DNA of 64,000 bases from Asterochloris sp. CNOR1 (GCA_963969365.1 OZ017751.1:496001-560000), one strand, 5' to 3'; counted from the first letter of the stretch, positions 12,265 through 22,850 are shown. Program-made: numbers and translations. Notes: generated by a model from the sequence alone, not told the origin.

Positions 12265-12277
12265 AGAATTGTCTTGA
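10741..12277 (+). CDS. unknown coiled-coil protein, left arm
   Basis: Probable exons begin at an ATG at 10741 (MVTIQEVIARTGLPPDSMQR, then a long helix with AAARAEELVPPLTLREID), continue near 11020-11080 and 11720-11840, and finish near 12000-12277. The last exon is Ser-rich and then strongly helical (EEALRVVANHMGEQSRLQAQ), stopping at 12275-12277. The stop lies 13 bp beyond the arm end, so the two arm copies have different last residues (SPELS against SPMAN). No family recognised. The mirror copy is at 12780-14316. Confidence 0.35.
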
Positions 12278-12792
12278 AGCACCCATGCTTCAAGGATTGC
12301 ACCTGAGGTGTTGGCATCTGCAGATGATGTACTACCCTGGATGCAGGCGGAGGTCTCATCGTGGGAGATGGCGGATGCCTACCATTGTTGAAGCCCAATG
12401 ACTTCCAAATAACAACCTTTGCTTGATGATGGATGGGAACATTGGCCTCAGGCCGATATGTGGCAAGAATCTGAAGTTGAGGATCTTTGCTGGTGCAGCC
12501 ATGCCAGAGAGAGCTGAAGTACATCAGTAATACTTAGAGCTTGGTGTCTCACTTCTGCAGTGTCCACACTGTTGCGTCTTTCCCTTAAGATGTTAGTTTC
12601 TAAGGAATATGGGGTTAGGTATGTCACCTCAAACACAATTGGTTGTTCATAAGATCACTGATCTACATCTTGCTGGCTGCTGTTGCTCTGCAAGGGCTGC
12701 ATCTCCATGATCTGAGGTGCTCTGGCCACTGATGGTGTAGCTGAGTAGAACCGCTGCCAGTGCTGGTACACTCTGCATGCTAGTTGGCCATA
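12265..12792. other. unique centre of the palindrome
   Basis: This 528-bp stretch is not repeated in inverse and separates the arms. I see no gene or hairpin in it apart from the last few codons of the two coiled-coil reading frames at its edges. A single-stranded arm pair would fold with this as its loop. Confidence 0.7.
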
Positions 12793-14316
12793 GGACTGTT
12801 GTCATCCATGTGGGCATCACTGCCACGCGAGGAGGTTGGGGCATTGACCTCTGTGCTAGAGTGAGGGTCCGACCTGGTCAGACGGCCGCCCATCTGCTGC
12901 TTGATCTGGATGAGTGTTTCGTTGATGGTAGCATTGCTGCTGTGCTGCTGAGCTGCCAGCTGGGCCTGCAGGCGGCTCTGCTCTCCCATGTGGTTTGCGA
13001 CCACGCGCAGGGCCTCTTCGATGCCACTGTCTGAGCTTGCGGAAGCAGCTGATGTTGACACCCCTGCACATGCATAACAGCTTACGCGTGCTGCAAGCTG
13101 CTGAGCAGGTTGCAGAGTGGGAGGGAGTTGGCTGGCCAGTGCAATCATATGCCTGGGAGTGCAGGACAATGCAGTCATATCTGGGGATGGATGACAGCAG
13201 CCAGAGCGACACCTACGTGCCAAACACATCAAGCAGAGCTGGAGCAGCATCGCAGCAGGCAAAGACCTGTTTGCACACCTGCAGGGGCGGCGACTCCTGC
13301 GCCACCAGCACCATCGGTTCCTCCTGCAGGGCAAGACGAAAAAGCGGTGAGTTGCAGGCCAGCAGCAAGGCTGGCGCTGCAGGCTGCCTGTGGGCCCACA
13401 GACCAGCTTGCATTCTCCCTGCGATCAGGGCGTGGCTCCACCCTGACAGCCTTGCACCTCAACAGCAGCAACATCAACCGTTGCAGCGTTGTGGAGTCGC
13501 TGAGCACCATCCCACCCCCAACGCTCTGCAGGATTCATATGCAGCGCTGCCTTTTGGGTGATGCAGGGTCGAGCTGTGCAGTTCAGTCACATCCCCAAGC
13601 AGTGCAGGACTGGTGCGGTCATGCAGGAGGCCTTCTCATGCGACACTGCGCTTCACAGGCTGACCAGCACTGGTTGGTGCAAGTGGGGGACTGGACAAGT
13701 CAGTGGAATGTTGCTAGGCAGCTGCAGGTTGCTGGCTCTGATCTGAAAGGGCTGTGATGGATACCACAGGGAGGCTGCAGAGTCATTCCCACCTGGAGAC
13801 TGAGGAAGCCTCTCCCCGGGCACCTGGTCTGGGGCTGCCCCTGCAAACAAGCAGCACCACCTCAGCCAGGTCGCAGATGTCATGGTGTACTGGGGCGGAG
13901 GCTGATGTCCACCTGCAGAGCACTGCCTTCCAGAGCCAGATATGGTCGACAAAGCGTAGACTGCTGCCCAGGCAGACTCACTTCAGCTATCAGGTCAGCC
14001 TTTGCCAACAGCAACCTCAGGGTACTACCGCTCGCCCCTGATGGGAACGCAGCATGGAAGTTCAAGACATCTTCCTCTCAATCATCACACGCTTACCTGC
14101 TGAAACTAGCAGAGCGTCTATTTCCCTCAAGGTCAGTGGAGGTACCAACTCTTCTGCCCTCGCCGCTGCCTCAAGCCTCTCCTGCGTCATCCTCTGCACC
14201 TCTATCCCCACCGTATCGCCTTCTGCATAGCCGTACTGGCGCATCACCCTGGAGAGCCGCTGCATGCTGTCAGGTGGCAAGCCAGTGCGGGCAATGACCT
14301 CCTGGATCGTGACCAT
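12780..14316 (-). CDS. unknown coiled-coil protein, right arm
   Basis: Mirror copy of 10741-12277, with the start codon at 14314-14316 and stop at 12780-12782. Apart from the last residues, the translated segments I compared are the same as in the left arm. Both copies are transcribed toward the centre, so they converge on each other. Confidence 0.35.
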
Positions 14317-16345
14317 GACTGGCCTGCAGCAGGAGCACGACATCCACTGTCTTCACCAGCTGAATCAGCTGTTCCATCTGCCCAAGCAACTGAGGACACA
14401 GATGGCCCCATGGCTGGCACCAGTCAGGCGCAATCATGGGGCGCTTGCACACACCGTCGCTCACTGCACGTTGCAAATGACACATGTCATGAAGCGTGAA
14501 AGAGGAGACAGGACACACAGGGCCTCCAGGCATCCAGGGCCTGCAGAGATGCCACCTTGTGAGCGCGCAGCACCGTCTCTGCAGCATACCAGTGCAGTCA
14601 GATCAGCCAGTGTTTTCAGACTGATCAGTGCAGTCAGAATGATCAGTGATGACAGACTGAGCGAGCTGTGGAGCATCTATCAGTGTCCATACTCTGCAAG
14701 ATGTGCATGCAATGTGGAGATTGTCCAGTCAGTGGACTGCTGAACCAAGATGCATTCTGATGCCTCACAGAACTGCCCCAAGGAGGTGCTGAGGCCCTCA
14801 GCTTTTAGAGTGGCTGTGACAAAGCAGGGCCCCATGGTGCAGACCTCCACTCACTCTGGTAGGGACAGGCAGGAGACCTGACAGCCTGCTCCTGCACGAG
14901 AAAGCCTGTGTGGTGCTGCTGGCCTCGCTACTGGTCAGCTCCTGCAGGACCACTGTCGCCTGCAGTACAGGACACGCTGCAAGCTGCCAGGACTGTGGGC
15001 TCCCAGGCATTTGCAGCGGAATCACAGTGTGCAGTGACATGCGAGCCTTTCCACAAGCATCGATGCTTGCTGTGCAGGCACATGCTTACAGCCCCAGGTC
15101 AGGTGCTGCACCTTCTCCTGCAGAGGGTCGAAAGGCCCTCCCAGTATGATTGCACGCTGTCGCGACCAATAGTGGCTGTGGTAGCGCACCCGAGTCCCAG
15201 GACCTCCAAGGGGTTTCTTGAGCTTACTCTTATAGTATTTTTCGGCCGTTTACCCTGCGGATGCCAGAACTCCGCCCCAGCTCACCAGCTGTGGCATTGT
15301 TGTGTGTGCTGCTTCAGCCGGAAGGAACAGCGGTTGCACCCACAGGCAAGGAGGGGCAGGAGAGGCAGAGACACTGGCAGTGAATCCGAGCATGTGAAGC
15401 CCAAAAGGGTGTGTGAGGTCTGTGGCTGTGGTCCCTGGCTGTTTTCTGCAAGCTTCAGTGAGGCATCAGCTGAATCCTACAGAGGAGCAGGGCTGCCACT
15501 GCCATAGCTGCGGCTGATGCCAATGCTGAAAGCTTTGGGGGTGACAGAGGTGGGGCAGGAGTAGAGATTGTGGAGAAGCCTGATGCTCACTCCTGACAGG
15601 AAGGGGCCATATTGGGAGATGTGGAAGCTTGAGGTGTGTTTCTGTTTGCAGCTTGCTGCAGGCCTCCAGCGCTGCTGCAACCCATTCATGCATCACTATT
15701 GGCTGTAGTGCTGCAAGTGCAGCAAGAAGTGGATGATCAGGAGGGCCCTGGCTCCCAGACCTGGGTACCCTGTGTCAAAGGTTTCAACTGTTGCCATGAG
15801 GGAGGCCCAGCCCAGTTCTGCAGGCAGTGTGCTGCTAAGGTGAGCTTGGAGCATGAGAGAGTGGCTAGTAAGCTGCGACGGGGAGACCCTCCCATTGCTG
15901 GATGAGTTTGCTGCTGTCTGACTCCCACGTACATCCAAATACCTGCTGCTGGTGGTGTGTTCATATCTGCTGCAGAAAGAGTACAAGAGGGAGGTCTACC
16001 ATGCGCTCATTGCAGAGTGGAAGGCTGAGAAGCTTCCTTTGCATGACAGATACTTGCTGGCACATATTGCAGTGCTTAGTCCCTGTACACATTGCGTGAC
16101 AGACGTTTACTTGAGCCTTCTGTAGCCCTTAGAAGTGAATAAAACTGGGGCCCTGAAGGGACCTGCAGAAAGCAATGAGAGAGGAGTCAGCAGGTCACTT
16201 CCAACGATTTTTGACGATGTTTGAGGAAGTCTCACGGGACAGCAGATGGGGGAGGTGCCCGGCTTCAGCGAAATTCGTAGGTTTAACCCCGTTTGCCCTG
16301 GGAAAGAATGCGCGAATATACGGGAAGCCAGGTTGGATCCTACCT
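12793..16345 (-). repeat. right arm of the palindrome
   Basis: Inverted copy of 8708-12264. The outer end reads GGATCCTACCT and is followed by GCAGGC (16346-16351). Confidence 0.85.
14908..16125 (+). CDS. unknown cysteine-rich reading frame, right arm
   Basis: Mirror copy of 8928-10149. The clearest part is the exon ending near 15904 (SQTWVPCVKGFNCCHEGGPA, then FCRQCAAKVSLEHERVASKL), an intron to about 15974, and a final exon KEYKREVYHALIAEWKAEKL to a TAG at 16123-16125. The exon structure before 15700 is not established. Confidence 0.35.
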
Positions 16346-16368
16346 GCAGGCCCTTGGATTTCACGCTT

Positions 16369-16403
16369 GTTGCAGGGCGTCACATGGCTTATCATAGGTC
16401 ACA
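16369..16403 (+). repeat. right end of recombinase element copy 1
   Basis: Inverted subterminal repeat at 16369-16388, a 6-bp gap, and the core TAGGTCACA at 16395-16403. Copy 2 has the same arrangement and spacing at 22690-22724. Confidence 0.6.
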
Positions 16404-16689
16404 CAACTAGTTCTTGGCTTCGGCATCTTACTGTACAAGATCTGTCTCAGTACCAGGACAGGTCAACTTCATGTGTAAGCCTTTGCTGGTGGTCTCCTGG
16501 TGCCTGCATACCAAAGCTTTCAGCTCAATGAAACAGCTGACACAATTTGGCAGATGCCCATGTGTCACGCAGGCACCAATGCTGTGCTGTGCAGGCCGCG
16601 CCCACCTGGCAGCCTCAGCTGTATGTGTGCACATCTTGCCCCTCCAATTTTAGGCGCCGGACCCGCCTGCATACAGGATATATGGAGTT
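16404..16689. other. intergenic, nothing recognised
   Basis: Host sequence to the right of element copy 1. No exon with convincing splice sites was seen on either strand. Confidence 0.4.
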
Positions 16690-18770
16690 TCACATAGCAG
16701 TCACCATTTGTATCTTCAAGCTCATGTTGTTGATGCCTGGCAGCAGTTGGCAGCAGTGCTTGCAACACTCTGCAGTGTTCGTCTGTGGTGTGCAGGCTGA
16801 GTCACCAGTGCCGGGAGAAGTGGCCAGCTCTGGCTGGGCGGGCTTGGCAGCAGGCGTGGACACGACAAACTCCGCAAACTGGCCATTCAGCTTCCTAACC
16901 GGAGGGCTGCTGGCATGGCTCTCTGCCTGGACGCCATTGACACCGGCCTGGTCAGTCTGTGGGTTGGCGGCCTGTTGCTCCACCACGTGGCCAGCATTGG
17001 CACCAGCAGGGGCGCGTCCCTCTTCCACTGCACATGGAACATGGACACAGTCAGCGAGAGAGCAGCGGCATGACCTTCACACTCGCAGTAGGACTCCATG
17101 GTAGCAGCATTGCGATGCAAATGTTGACCTCTAGCAGCTAGGCAGCCAGGGTTGCACCCTGACAAGCAGCTGCACTGCAAAACGGTCCAGGTTACAGCAG
17201 ACCAGGCTCACTACCAGCACCAGCAGCAGCAGTGCTGCTAAACTCCAGCCCTGTGATGCTGGACTGCTTGCTGACATTTGAGCCTTCCACCCTGAGTGAC
17301 AGCTGGCCTTTCAGGGCAGCAGCGGTGCCGCACGACCCCTCAGCTGTGGCAGAGGCTCGTGGGCGTCATGGGCAGCTGGAGGGAGGCAGCCTCCTGGTGG
17401 CGCCCTGGTGCTTTCTGGATGGAGTCGACAGCAAATGCAGTAGGCCCTCAGATCTGGTATACTGTCCCCATCAATGTGCCCCAGCATGGGCAAGCCAAGC
17501 ACCTCCTTCACCAGGGCTGCTTGCCCCCGGCCACTTGTCTTTCCCTACCTGGAGTCATTGCGCCCTCAGGGTCAGCATCCCGTGCCCGCCTCGCCATGGC
17601 TGCCCGGAGCAAATCAGAGAGCCTGGCCACCTCCCGACCGTACCAGTCCAGCTCCCGACGGTACTCCTCCAGCTCCTTCTGTGGGGTCCTAGGGTCTTGG
17701 ATGGCTGTCTCCACCTGCAAAGCTTACAAGCTTGCAGCTCATCCCTTGGTGTGAGACGATCTGTGAAAGGGATGGCTTCGCTGCACATCGAGACTTGCGC
17801 AGACTCCAGCAGACCAGAAACAGCTTGCTGATTTCAAACAGGCTCTGAGATGCACCTGGAGCAGCCCCCTCCGCCTCCTGTCGCGAGCTGCCTGCGGGGC
17901 CGAAAGACGTGCAGCACCACCCTGAACGCCCACCCACATCTCGTGCCTGACGCCCATGAAGACGATTCCATGGCCACCCTGTAGCACAAGCACTAGCTGC
18001 CCATGTGGTTTCAATGCAGGTGTATGAATCATTGGCAATGCAAGACGCACACACACGCCCTTAACAACAACTCCTGGGGCTTGCTTGTGTTGAAGAGCAC
18101 CTTTCCCCAGTCTAGCTTGTGATCCCAACAGCCCTGCTCTAGCAGCTAGAGGAGATCCCAGCAGCAACGCAATTGCAGATGCCTCAGGACATGGTGGCTG
18201 GTACCAGTGCAGCTGAGGCCGGCCCAGATTTTGCAGCAACAGGGTGCAGAAGGTGACGAAAGGGCACTGACTACAAAAGAGCCAGTCAGGGCCTGTGGAC
18301 AAAGGATAGGCCTAGACTGACGGAGACATTCCTGAACATCACCAGCAGGGCAACTCCTGGCAGTCACGAGCACACCTGGTACAGCCTGAACGCTGGTCCT
18401 TCAAATTCAATGCGAGCCCATCTGCTGTAGGCGGCACCGCAATTTCATATGGCGGCACACGCAGTTCCATGCCATGAGGAAACGCGACTGGCGTGTCATC
18501 TCCTCTGTCACGGAGGGAGTAGACACCCCGCGCCTGCGGGCCCCCTTGCACAGTGCCCACCAAGGCATGGCCACCAACTGTCATTTCAAAAAGGAACGGG
18601 TCAGCCTCATCATCCAGTGATATGGAGCCACAGAACCGCATCTGCAGACAGTGAAAGAAGAGTTTGGAGCTGCAGAAGGCAGCCTGAATGAGAGCTCCCA
18701 ACCGCCTTGGGAGGCTCTCAAAGTTCAGAGCTGCGGGCGCAGCTCGCAGATCTGCAACCCCTCTTGCCAT
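16690..18770 (-). CDS. unidentified coiled-coil gene, multi-exon
   Basis: Starts with MARGVADLRAAPAALNFESL at 18770 and continues as a long open exon to about 18385, with DDEADPFLFEMTVGGHALVG and GMELRVPPYEIAVPPTADGL. Further likely exons are near 17960-17850 (HGIVFMGVRHEMWVGVQGG), 17720-17575 (helical: PQKELEEYRRELDWYGREVA) and 17028-16790, which is Ala/Pro/Gln-rich and disordered. The charged heptad-like stretch suggests a coiled coil. I do not recognise the family. The gene diverges from the DnaJ fragment, with about 240 bp between the two likely starts. Confidence 0.45.
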
Positions 18771-19009
18771 CCACCTCTGTGCTCAGGAGGCTGCCAGATC
18801 AGGTGCTGGTGGTGCCACAATGTCTTACAAACGCCTGACATGCCAGGCCAGTGCAGGAACCTTTCATCTACTGATTGACTCAGCAAGGTGAGCATGTGGT
18901 CGTCGAAAACAACTTTCTTTGCTGCGTACGGAATTTCCGTTCGCTCAAAGTGCCTGGACTCACCTGATCTGAGTTAAGAAGCAGTTAGCCGCCAAGGTCT
19001 GAAAGGCTG
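18771..19009. promoter_or_regulatory. likely bidirectional promoter region
   Basis: About 240 bp lie between the minus-strand start at 18770 and the plus-strand ATG at 19010. No core motif was identified; the call rests only on the head-to-head layout. Confidence 0.3.
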
Positions 19010-19700
19010 ATGGGCTCCTGGGCGACGGTTTGCTGTGCGAGGGGAGCCTGCGGCGGCCACAGCTGCAGTCTAGGTCTCGAGCCAACATCGTCTGACATCT
19101 ACGAGCAGCACATTGGGATTCAGATGGCCAACACGGCGGGCAGATCGATGCTGTGGGAAGGTGCTTACATGTGCTGGCCAGGGCACAAGGCCTGCCACCA
19201 GCAGGAGCAGCAGCGCTGCTTGCAGCAGCCGAGTCAGCACATCAGTTACCAGCACTGAATGGGCATGCTCACCTTCACTGTAGCAGCATGCCGATGCCAT
19301 CCACCTTTGCGGCATGTGCTGACTACGCACCCAGCACCAGTGAGGGCTTTGCTGCTGATCTGACTATGCAGTGTCTTGCCCGCTGCATGGTCCCTGACAG
19401 CACCGATCTTGACGCAGGTGCCAGGCATCAGCAGCCTCTGGTGCGACTCCAGCGTGGCTTCAAGACCTCAGCTGGTGCGCCCAGCTTCACAGCTTGCAAT
19501 GCAGTCGTGTCTTTGTGGCAATCTGGAGCAGCAGCACAAAGTGACCATCGCTAACATGTTGCCATACCACGAATTGTGCAGGGCTGGGAGCTCCAAAGGA
19601 CTACTATGATGTTCTGGGTGTCAGCAAGAGCGCCTCTGACTTTGAGATAAAGAAGGCGTACTACAAGCTGGCTAAGCAGTATCATCCAGACACAAACAAG
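19010..19700 (+). pseudogene. 5' fragment of a mitochondrial-type DnaJ (Hsp40) gene
   Basis: The exon at 19582-19700 encodes the start of a J domain ([20 protein letters not shown], then [15 protein letters not shown]) and ends at a GT donor. The HPD motif that stimulates Hsp70 ATPase is present. An upstream exon ending at 19474 (LVRLQRGFKTSAG) joins it in phase and looks like a mitochondrial presequence with an R-x-F-like cleavage region. The likely start is ATG 19010 or a later one. The remaining J-domain helix, the Gly/Phe and zinc-finger regions and the C-terminal domain are not found in the 1.1 kb that follow, which runs into element copy 2. The gene is therefore truncated here, probably by rearrangement at the element. 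Confidence 0.6.
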
Positions 19701-20880
19701 GTCGGCAGATCATCAGGGACGCCTTGAGGGTGATTGTATGCCTGCTTCCAACACTCTGCTCTGCCGCTGGCCGCAGCACGCCTCACGAGTTGTGGGCTGC
19801 GTAGACACTGCACTGATGTCGCTGCAAGCTGGCCAAGTAGCATCATGCAGACACATGCAAGATTTGGCGTAGCGCTGGAGCTGCCTGGGGGCACTCGCCT
19901 GGAGGCAGGCCTCACAAAGGATGACCCCTCTGTACTTGCAGGTGCAAACTTCAAGTGCAGGCCTCTCAGCCCTGGCTCCTGGCTGCACATCTTCACTCAG
20001 GAGTGTTGCTCGGCACCAAGTTGACCTGAAGCGACTCAGGATGCAATGTATGCTGTGCAGGATCTATTGCTTCTTTGCTGGCCACCACGGCCTTCAAACG
20101 AACCTGTGTCATCGCAATGCATCAACAGCAGCCACTCACGCTTCCCCCTGCTCTCCTTGCTGGCAAACGCCAGTGCACAGGCGATGGGCGCCCATTGCAG
20201 CTTATTTGGCGCCGTGCTGCTCAGATCCCTGCCACACTAGCACTGCGGCCCTAGCCCACAAAAGTACTGTAGAGCGAGTGATGCTGCACGGCGAGTGACC
20301 CGGTATGTACAGACAGCTTTCCGGTGGCACTGGAGCGGGCTAGGCTTCCCCCCCTGCGCCCCAGCAGTCGCAGCAGAGCCAGCCGCAGCTGGGCGCTCAC
20401 TGGCTTCTCTCCTCTGGGTATTCTCAGTTGTAGCAAGCACCTATCAAGTTGCCCTCAGAAGACGCAGTCACCTGCAGGGTTCTCCCAATGCCAGCATGCA
20501 TCCGCAGGGGACTCCAAGCAACAGTCCACACTTTACTTGTCTCAGCCATAACTGCCGTCCGGGGCCGCTGATCCTTCTGGGCCACGGGGCGACCAGGCAG
20601 CGCTGCACTTTGGAGGTTCATCTGATGTTGCAGCCAACAGGGCTGGCCCAAGTCAGGCGTCAGGGCTCAAGCAAGATTAGGCTTGCACATGCCAGGCAGC
20701 CAAATTGTCAAGTGCCGCCTAGCACCCTGGCTCAGCATCAGGTCCCAAGGTGAGCTGCAGACATCTGGCATTGCCTTTTGGTTGACCAAAATCTGTCTGA
20801 ACCCTTGTGTCGCTGCAGCCCAACACTGCCCCCTGTTCTGCTGACATTTTCTGCATGATTTCACGAAACTTGTACCAAAC
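19701..20880. other. no complete gene; possible minus-strand coding relic
   Basis: The expected later DnaJ exons are absent. On the minus strand, about 20905-20755 reads as a coding-like stretch (QFKVWYKFREIMQKMSAEQG, then DFGQPKGNARC) ending at a possible donor. I cannot assign it; it could belong to the truncated part of element copy 2 or to a host gene relic. Confidence 0.3.
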
Positions 20881-21038
20881 TTTGAACTGGCTGGTCTCCC
20901 CTTCTTGAAGTCAGCCTTGGTGTGCCAGTCCCCTTGCTCAGCAAGTCACATTGAACTGCTGAAAGTCACTTTCACTGAGTGGTGTCAGATGCCACTCAGA
21001 AAGTAAGATGTCACCTCACAGAACCACATGTCATCTTT

Positions 21039-21064
21039 GGGGGCAAGCCTGCAGGCTTGCCCCC
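21039..21064. repeat. perfect 26-bp palindrome
   Basis: GGGGGCAAGCC, TGCA, GGCTTGCCCCC: a perfect GC-rich palindrome just left of the homology with copy 1. It would form a strong hairpin and marks the neighbourhood of the breakpoint of copy 2. Confidence 0.8.
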
Positions 21065-21450
21065 AACAGACTACACTTGAAACACTCTTGGTCTACATGA
21101 ATTGAAGATCTGCATTCCTGCGTAACCCTGTCTCTCTGGGCCAATTGAACATTTGTGGCCAGTCATTGCACAACAATGTTCCACTACACTTGAACTTCAC
21201 TTGATGATGACAACCTGAGGGAGCTGTCCACATCAAGACATGTGGTAGCTTTAAGGGCTGGGCATGGGCTACACTTGATTCCCTGGTGGCGAAAGAGGGC
21301 CTCCTGGGCCCAAGAAAAGGCTTGCACTGGCGCACTCTCTGCACCTGTTACAAAATCACACGATGTGGGTGCATGGACGCTCTTTCCACACCTGTGCTGT
21401 AGCATGTCAGTACATGTATTCCCAATTTTCATCTCTGAGACAAGCTTGTG

Positions 21451-22530
21451 TCATCTGGCCTTCATCACATCAGCAACAACAGCTGCCGGCAGATTGTAAG
21501 TGACACAAGTCCTTGCTGGCGCACGCCCAGCCATCCATCCAGGAGGTGGGAGGTTCTCAAACAGATTGATAAATGCCTCCTCATAGTACTGCTTCAGCTT
21601 GGTCAGCGAAAGGCCGCCAGGTCCAGATTGCAACTTCCTGATAGGCTCCAGGAGTCTGAGGCGACGAAAGTCAGGAGGGTGTGCCTCCAAAAACTCATGA
21701 GCGACCATACGTTCCTCTCGCAGGCTTCCATTGGGCCCTTGCAGGTACTTCATGGAGCGCTCTCGCTGGCGAGTCTGCTGCTCCTTTGGGAGGGCTCTGA
21801 ACTCCTCCTCATCATAGGCAGGATTGCGAATCAGGTCGCCTTGCACACGCCTTGACACAGTGTTGGAGCTCGAGCTCTTGATGAACACCCTCGGCAAGTC
21901 GGACTTGGTGCATTTCACAGAGTCTGCTGCAGCTTCCATCAGACGCTCATATTCCTCATACGTCTTGCATTGAAGTTCTGGAGTCCCTGCCTTGACAGCT
22001 GCTGTGACCACTTGCACTGGGCCTTGTCGTCCAGCGCTCTTCCTGAGACCTCCATGCGAGATCTCCCAATCTCCACCGCACATGAACTCCACTGTCCTGT
22101 GCCCAGGATCCTCTGCGCGGTGATTTGCATGGTCGTTGTTGTTCACGTACAGTGACCTGTAGTCGCCAAGCCCCTTCAGGCCGCGAGCTGGTCCAGCATC
22201 TGCTTTCAACTAGTTGAACAACTTCACCTCCACAAAGCCAGTCTCTGTGCCAAAAATGGGTGCCATGGAGGCAGCAATGCGGGCTTTGACAGCGCTCTTG
22301 GTCTTGGGAGCCTCAGACATCACAAGGAAGTGTACTTGGTCATTGCCAGCTTTGTGAAGAAAGGTACCTGAATACTTCTTTATGTTGTTTCCAAAGACAT
22401 TCTTTAAGGCTGCCACGCTCTGCTGCGAGACCTGAGGCAGCTGGTCTTCGTTGGTGGTGATGTGATTGACAACAACTTCAAAGTTGCGCTCCTGCAATGG
22501 CTTCTTGCCGCTGCCTTGCTTGGAGTTCAT
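21451..22530 (-). pseudogene. element companion gene of unknown function, copy 2
   Basis: Minus-strand reading frame from ATG at 22530 (MNSKQGSGKKPLQERNFEVV) to the stop at 21451, about 359 codons, with one in-frame stop codon near 22210 that separates residues 1-106 from the rest. It is the better preserved of the two copies and shows the whole protein: a basic N-terminus, an alpha/beta-looking segment to about residue 160, a helical middle, and the conserved C-terminus NLPAAVVADVMKAR. No family recognised. Confidence 0.5.
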
Positions 22531-22689
22531 TGTGGCCTGCTCTCCTATGAGTGGGATTGAAAAGCTCTAAGTAGGCACACAGGCCCAAGCTCATTGATGT
22601 GAGCTAAAAGACTGTCAAGAAGCATTCCAGTGGGCATGAGCACCATGACCAGGGTCTGTCGCGGAGCAGGCCTTCAAGTCTGACGCCGT

Positions 22690-22724
22690 GTCGCAGGGTG
22701 TTACCTGACTTACTTTAGGTCACA
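22690..22724 (+). repeat. right end of recombinase element copy 2
   Basis: Subterminal repeat at 22690-22709 (about 16 of 20 matches to the left-end arm of copy 1 when inverted), a 6-bp gap, and the core TAGGTCACA at 22716-22724. The NAGK start codon is 126 bp further on. Confidence 0.6.
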
Positions 22725-22850
22725 AAGATTGCGAGACCCAATGGCAAGCCAACATCAGCCCTTGCAAGGCTTCTATTGGCCTTGCATGCCCGCTTTGCCG
22801 TGCTGACATCTGTACTGAGACTGGAGGGATCTGTTGTTTTGCAATTGTGC

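Larger units (their letters stand above)
8708..16345. mobile_element. 7.6-kb palindromic (giant foldback) element nested in the recombinase element
   Basis: Two inverted arms, 8708-12264 and 12793-16345, flank a unique 528-bp centre. The termini are AGGTAGGATCC and its complement, bracketed by GCAGGC. The flanks rejoin neatly when compared with the empty site of copy 2, which shows insertion rather than chance inverted repetition. Each arm carries the same two divergently transcribed intron-containing reading frames, one pointing to the centre and one to the outer end. The 6-bp duplication and AG/CT termini also occur in Polinton-type elements, but I see no capsid, DNA polymerase B, integrase or packaging ATPase reading frame, so I leave the class open. 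Near identity of the arms implies a recent origin or ongoing gene conversion. Confidence 0.6.
863..16403 (+). mobile_element. Crypton-like tyrosine recombinase element, copy 1, with a nested insertion
   Basis: Both ends carry TAGGTCACA in the same orientation (863-871 and 16395-16403), and just inside them lies an inverted 20-bp subterminal repeat (881-900 against 16369-16388, one mismatch). A direct core plus inverted inner arms is the layout expected for a site used by a tyrosine recombinase. Inside are a minus-strand gene of unknown function, the recombinase gene (+), and a second minus-strand unknown gene that converges on it. A 7.6-kb palindrome (8708-16345) is inserted near the right end; without it the element is about 7.9 kb. 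The right end and the last recombinase codons recur in a truncated second copy at 21.1-22.72 kb, which supports treating these parts as one unit. Assignment to Cryptons rests on recombinase type and the lack of any reverse transcriptase. Confidence 0.6.
21110..22724 (+). mobile_element. Crypton-like recombinase element, copy 2, truncated at the left
   Basis: Homology to copy 1 begins at the last codons of the recombinase gene (ATCTGCATTCC and following, about 21110) and runs through the spacer, the companion gene and the right end with its core TAGGTCACA at 22716-22724. The recombinase gene, the large minus-strand gene and the left end are missing. Divergence from copy 1 is moderate, clearly more than between the palindrome arms, so this copy split off earlier. 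It lacks the palindrome and therefore shows the empty site. Confidence 0.6.

Noticed and set aside
12995-13757. Long plus-strand open frames in the right arm (188 and 215 codons)
   Set aside because: They are antisense to the coiled-coil gene exons and introns and mirror equally open frames in the left arm; GC-rich composition keeps shadow frames open.
8708-16345. Palindrome as a Polinton or related virus-like element
   Set aside because: 6-bp duplication and AG/CT ends would fit, but no capsid, polymerase, protease, integrase or ATPase frame is visible and the length is too small.
863-16403. TAGGTCACA as a target-site duplication of a DDE transposon
   Set aside because: The same 9-mer borders copy 2 at an independent locus, so it belongs to the element or to a specific target rather than to random flanking DNA.
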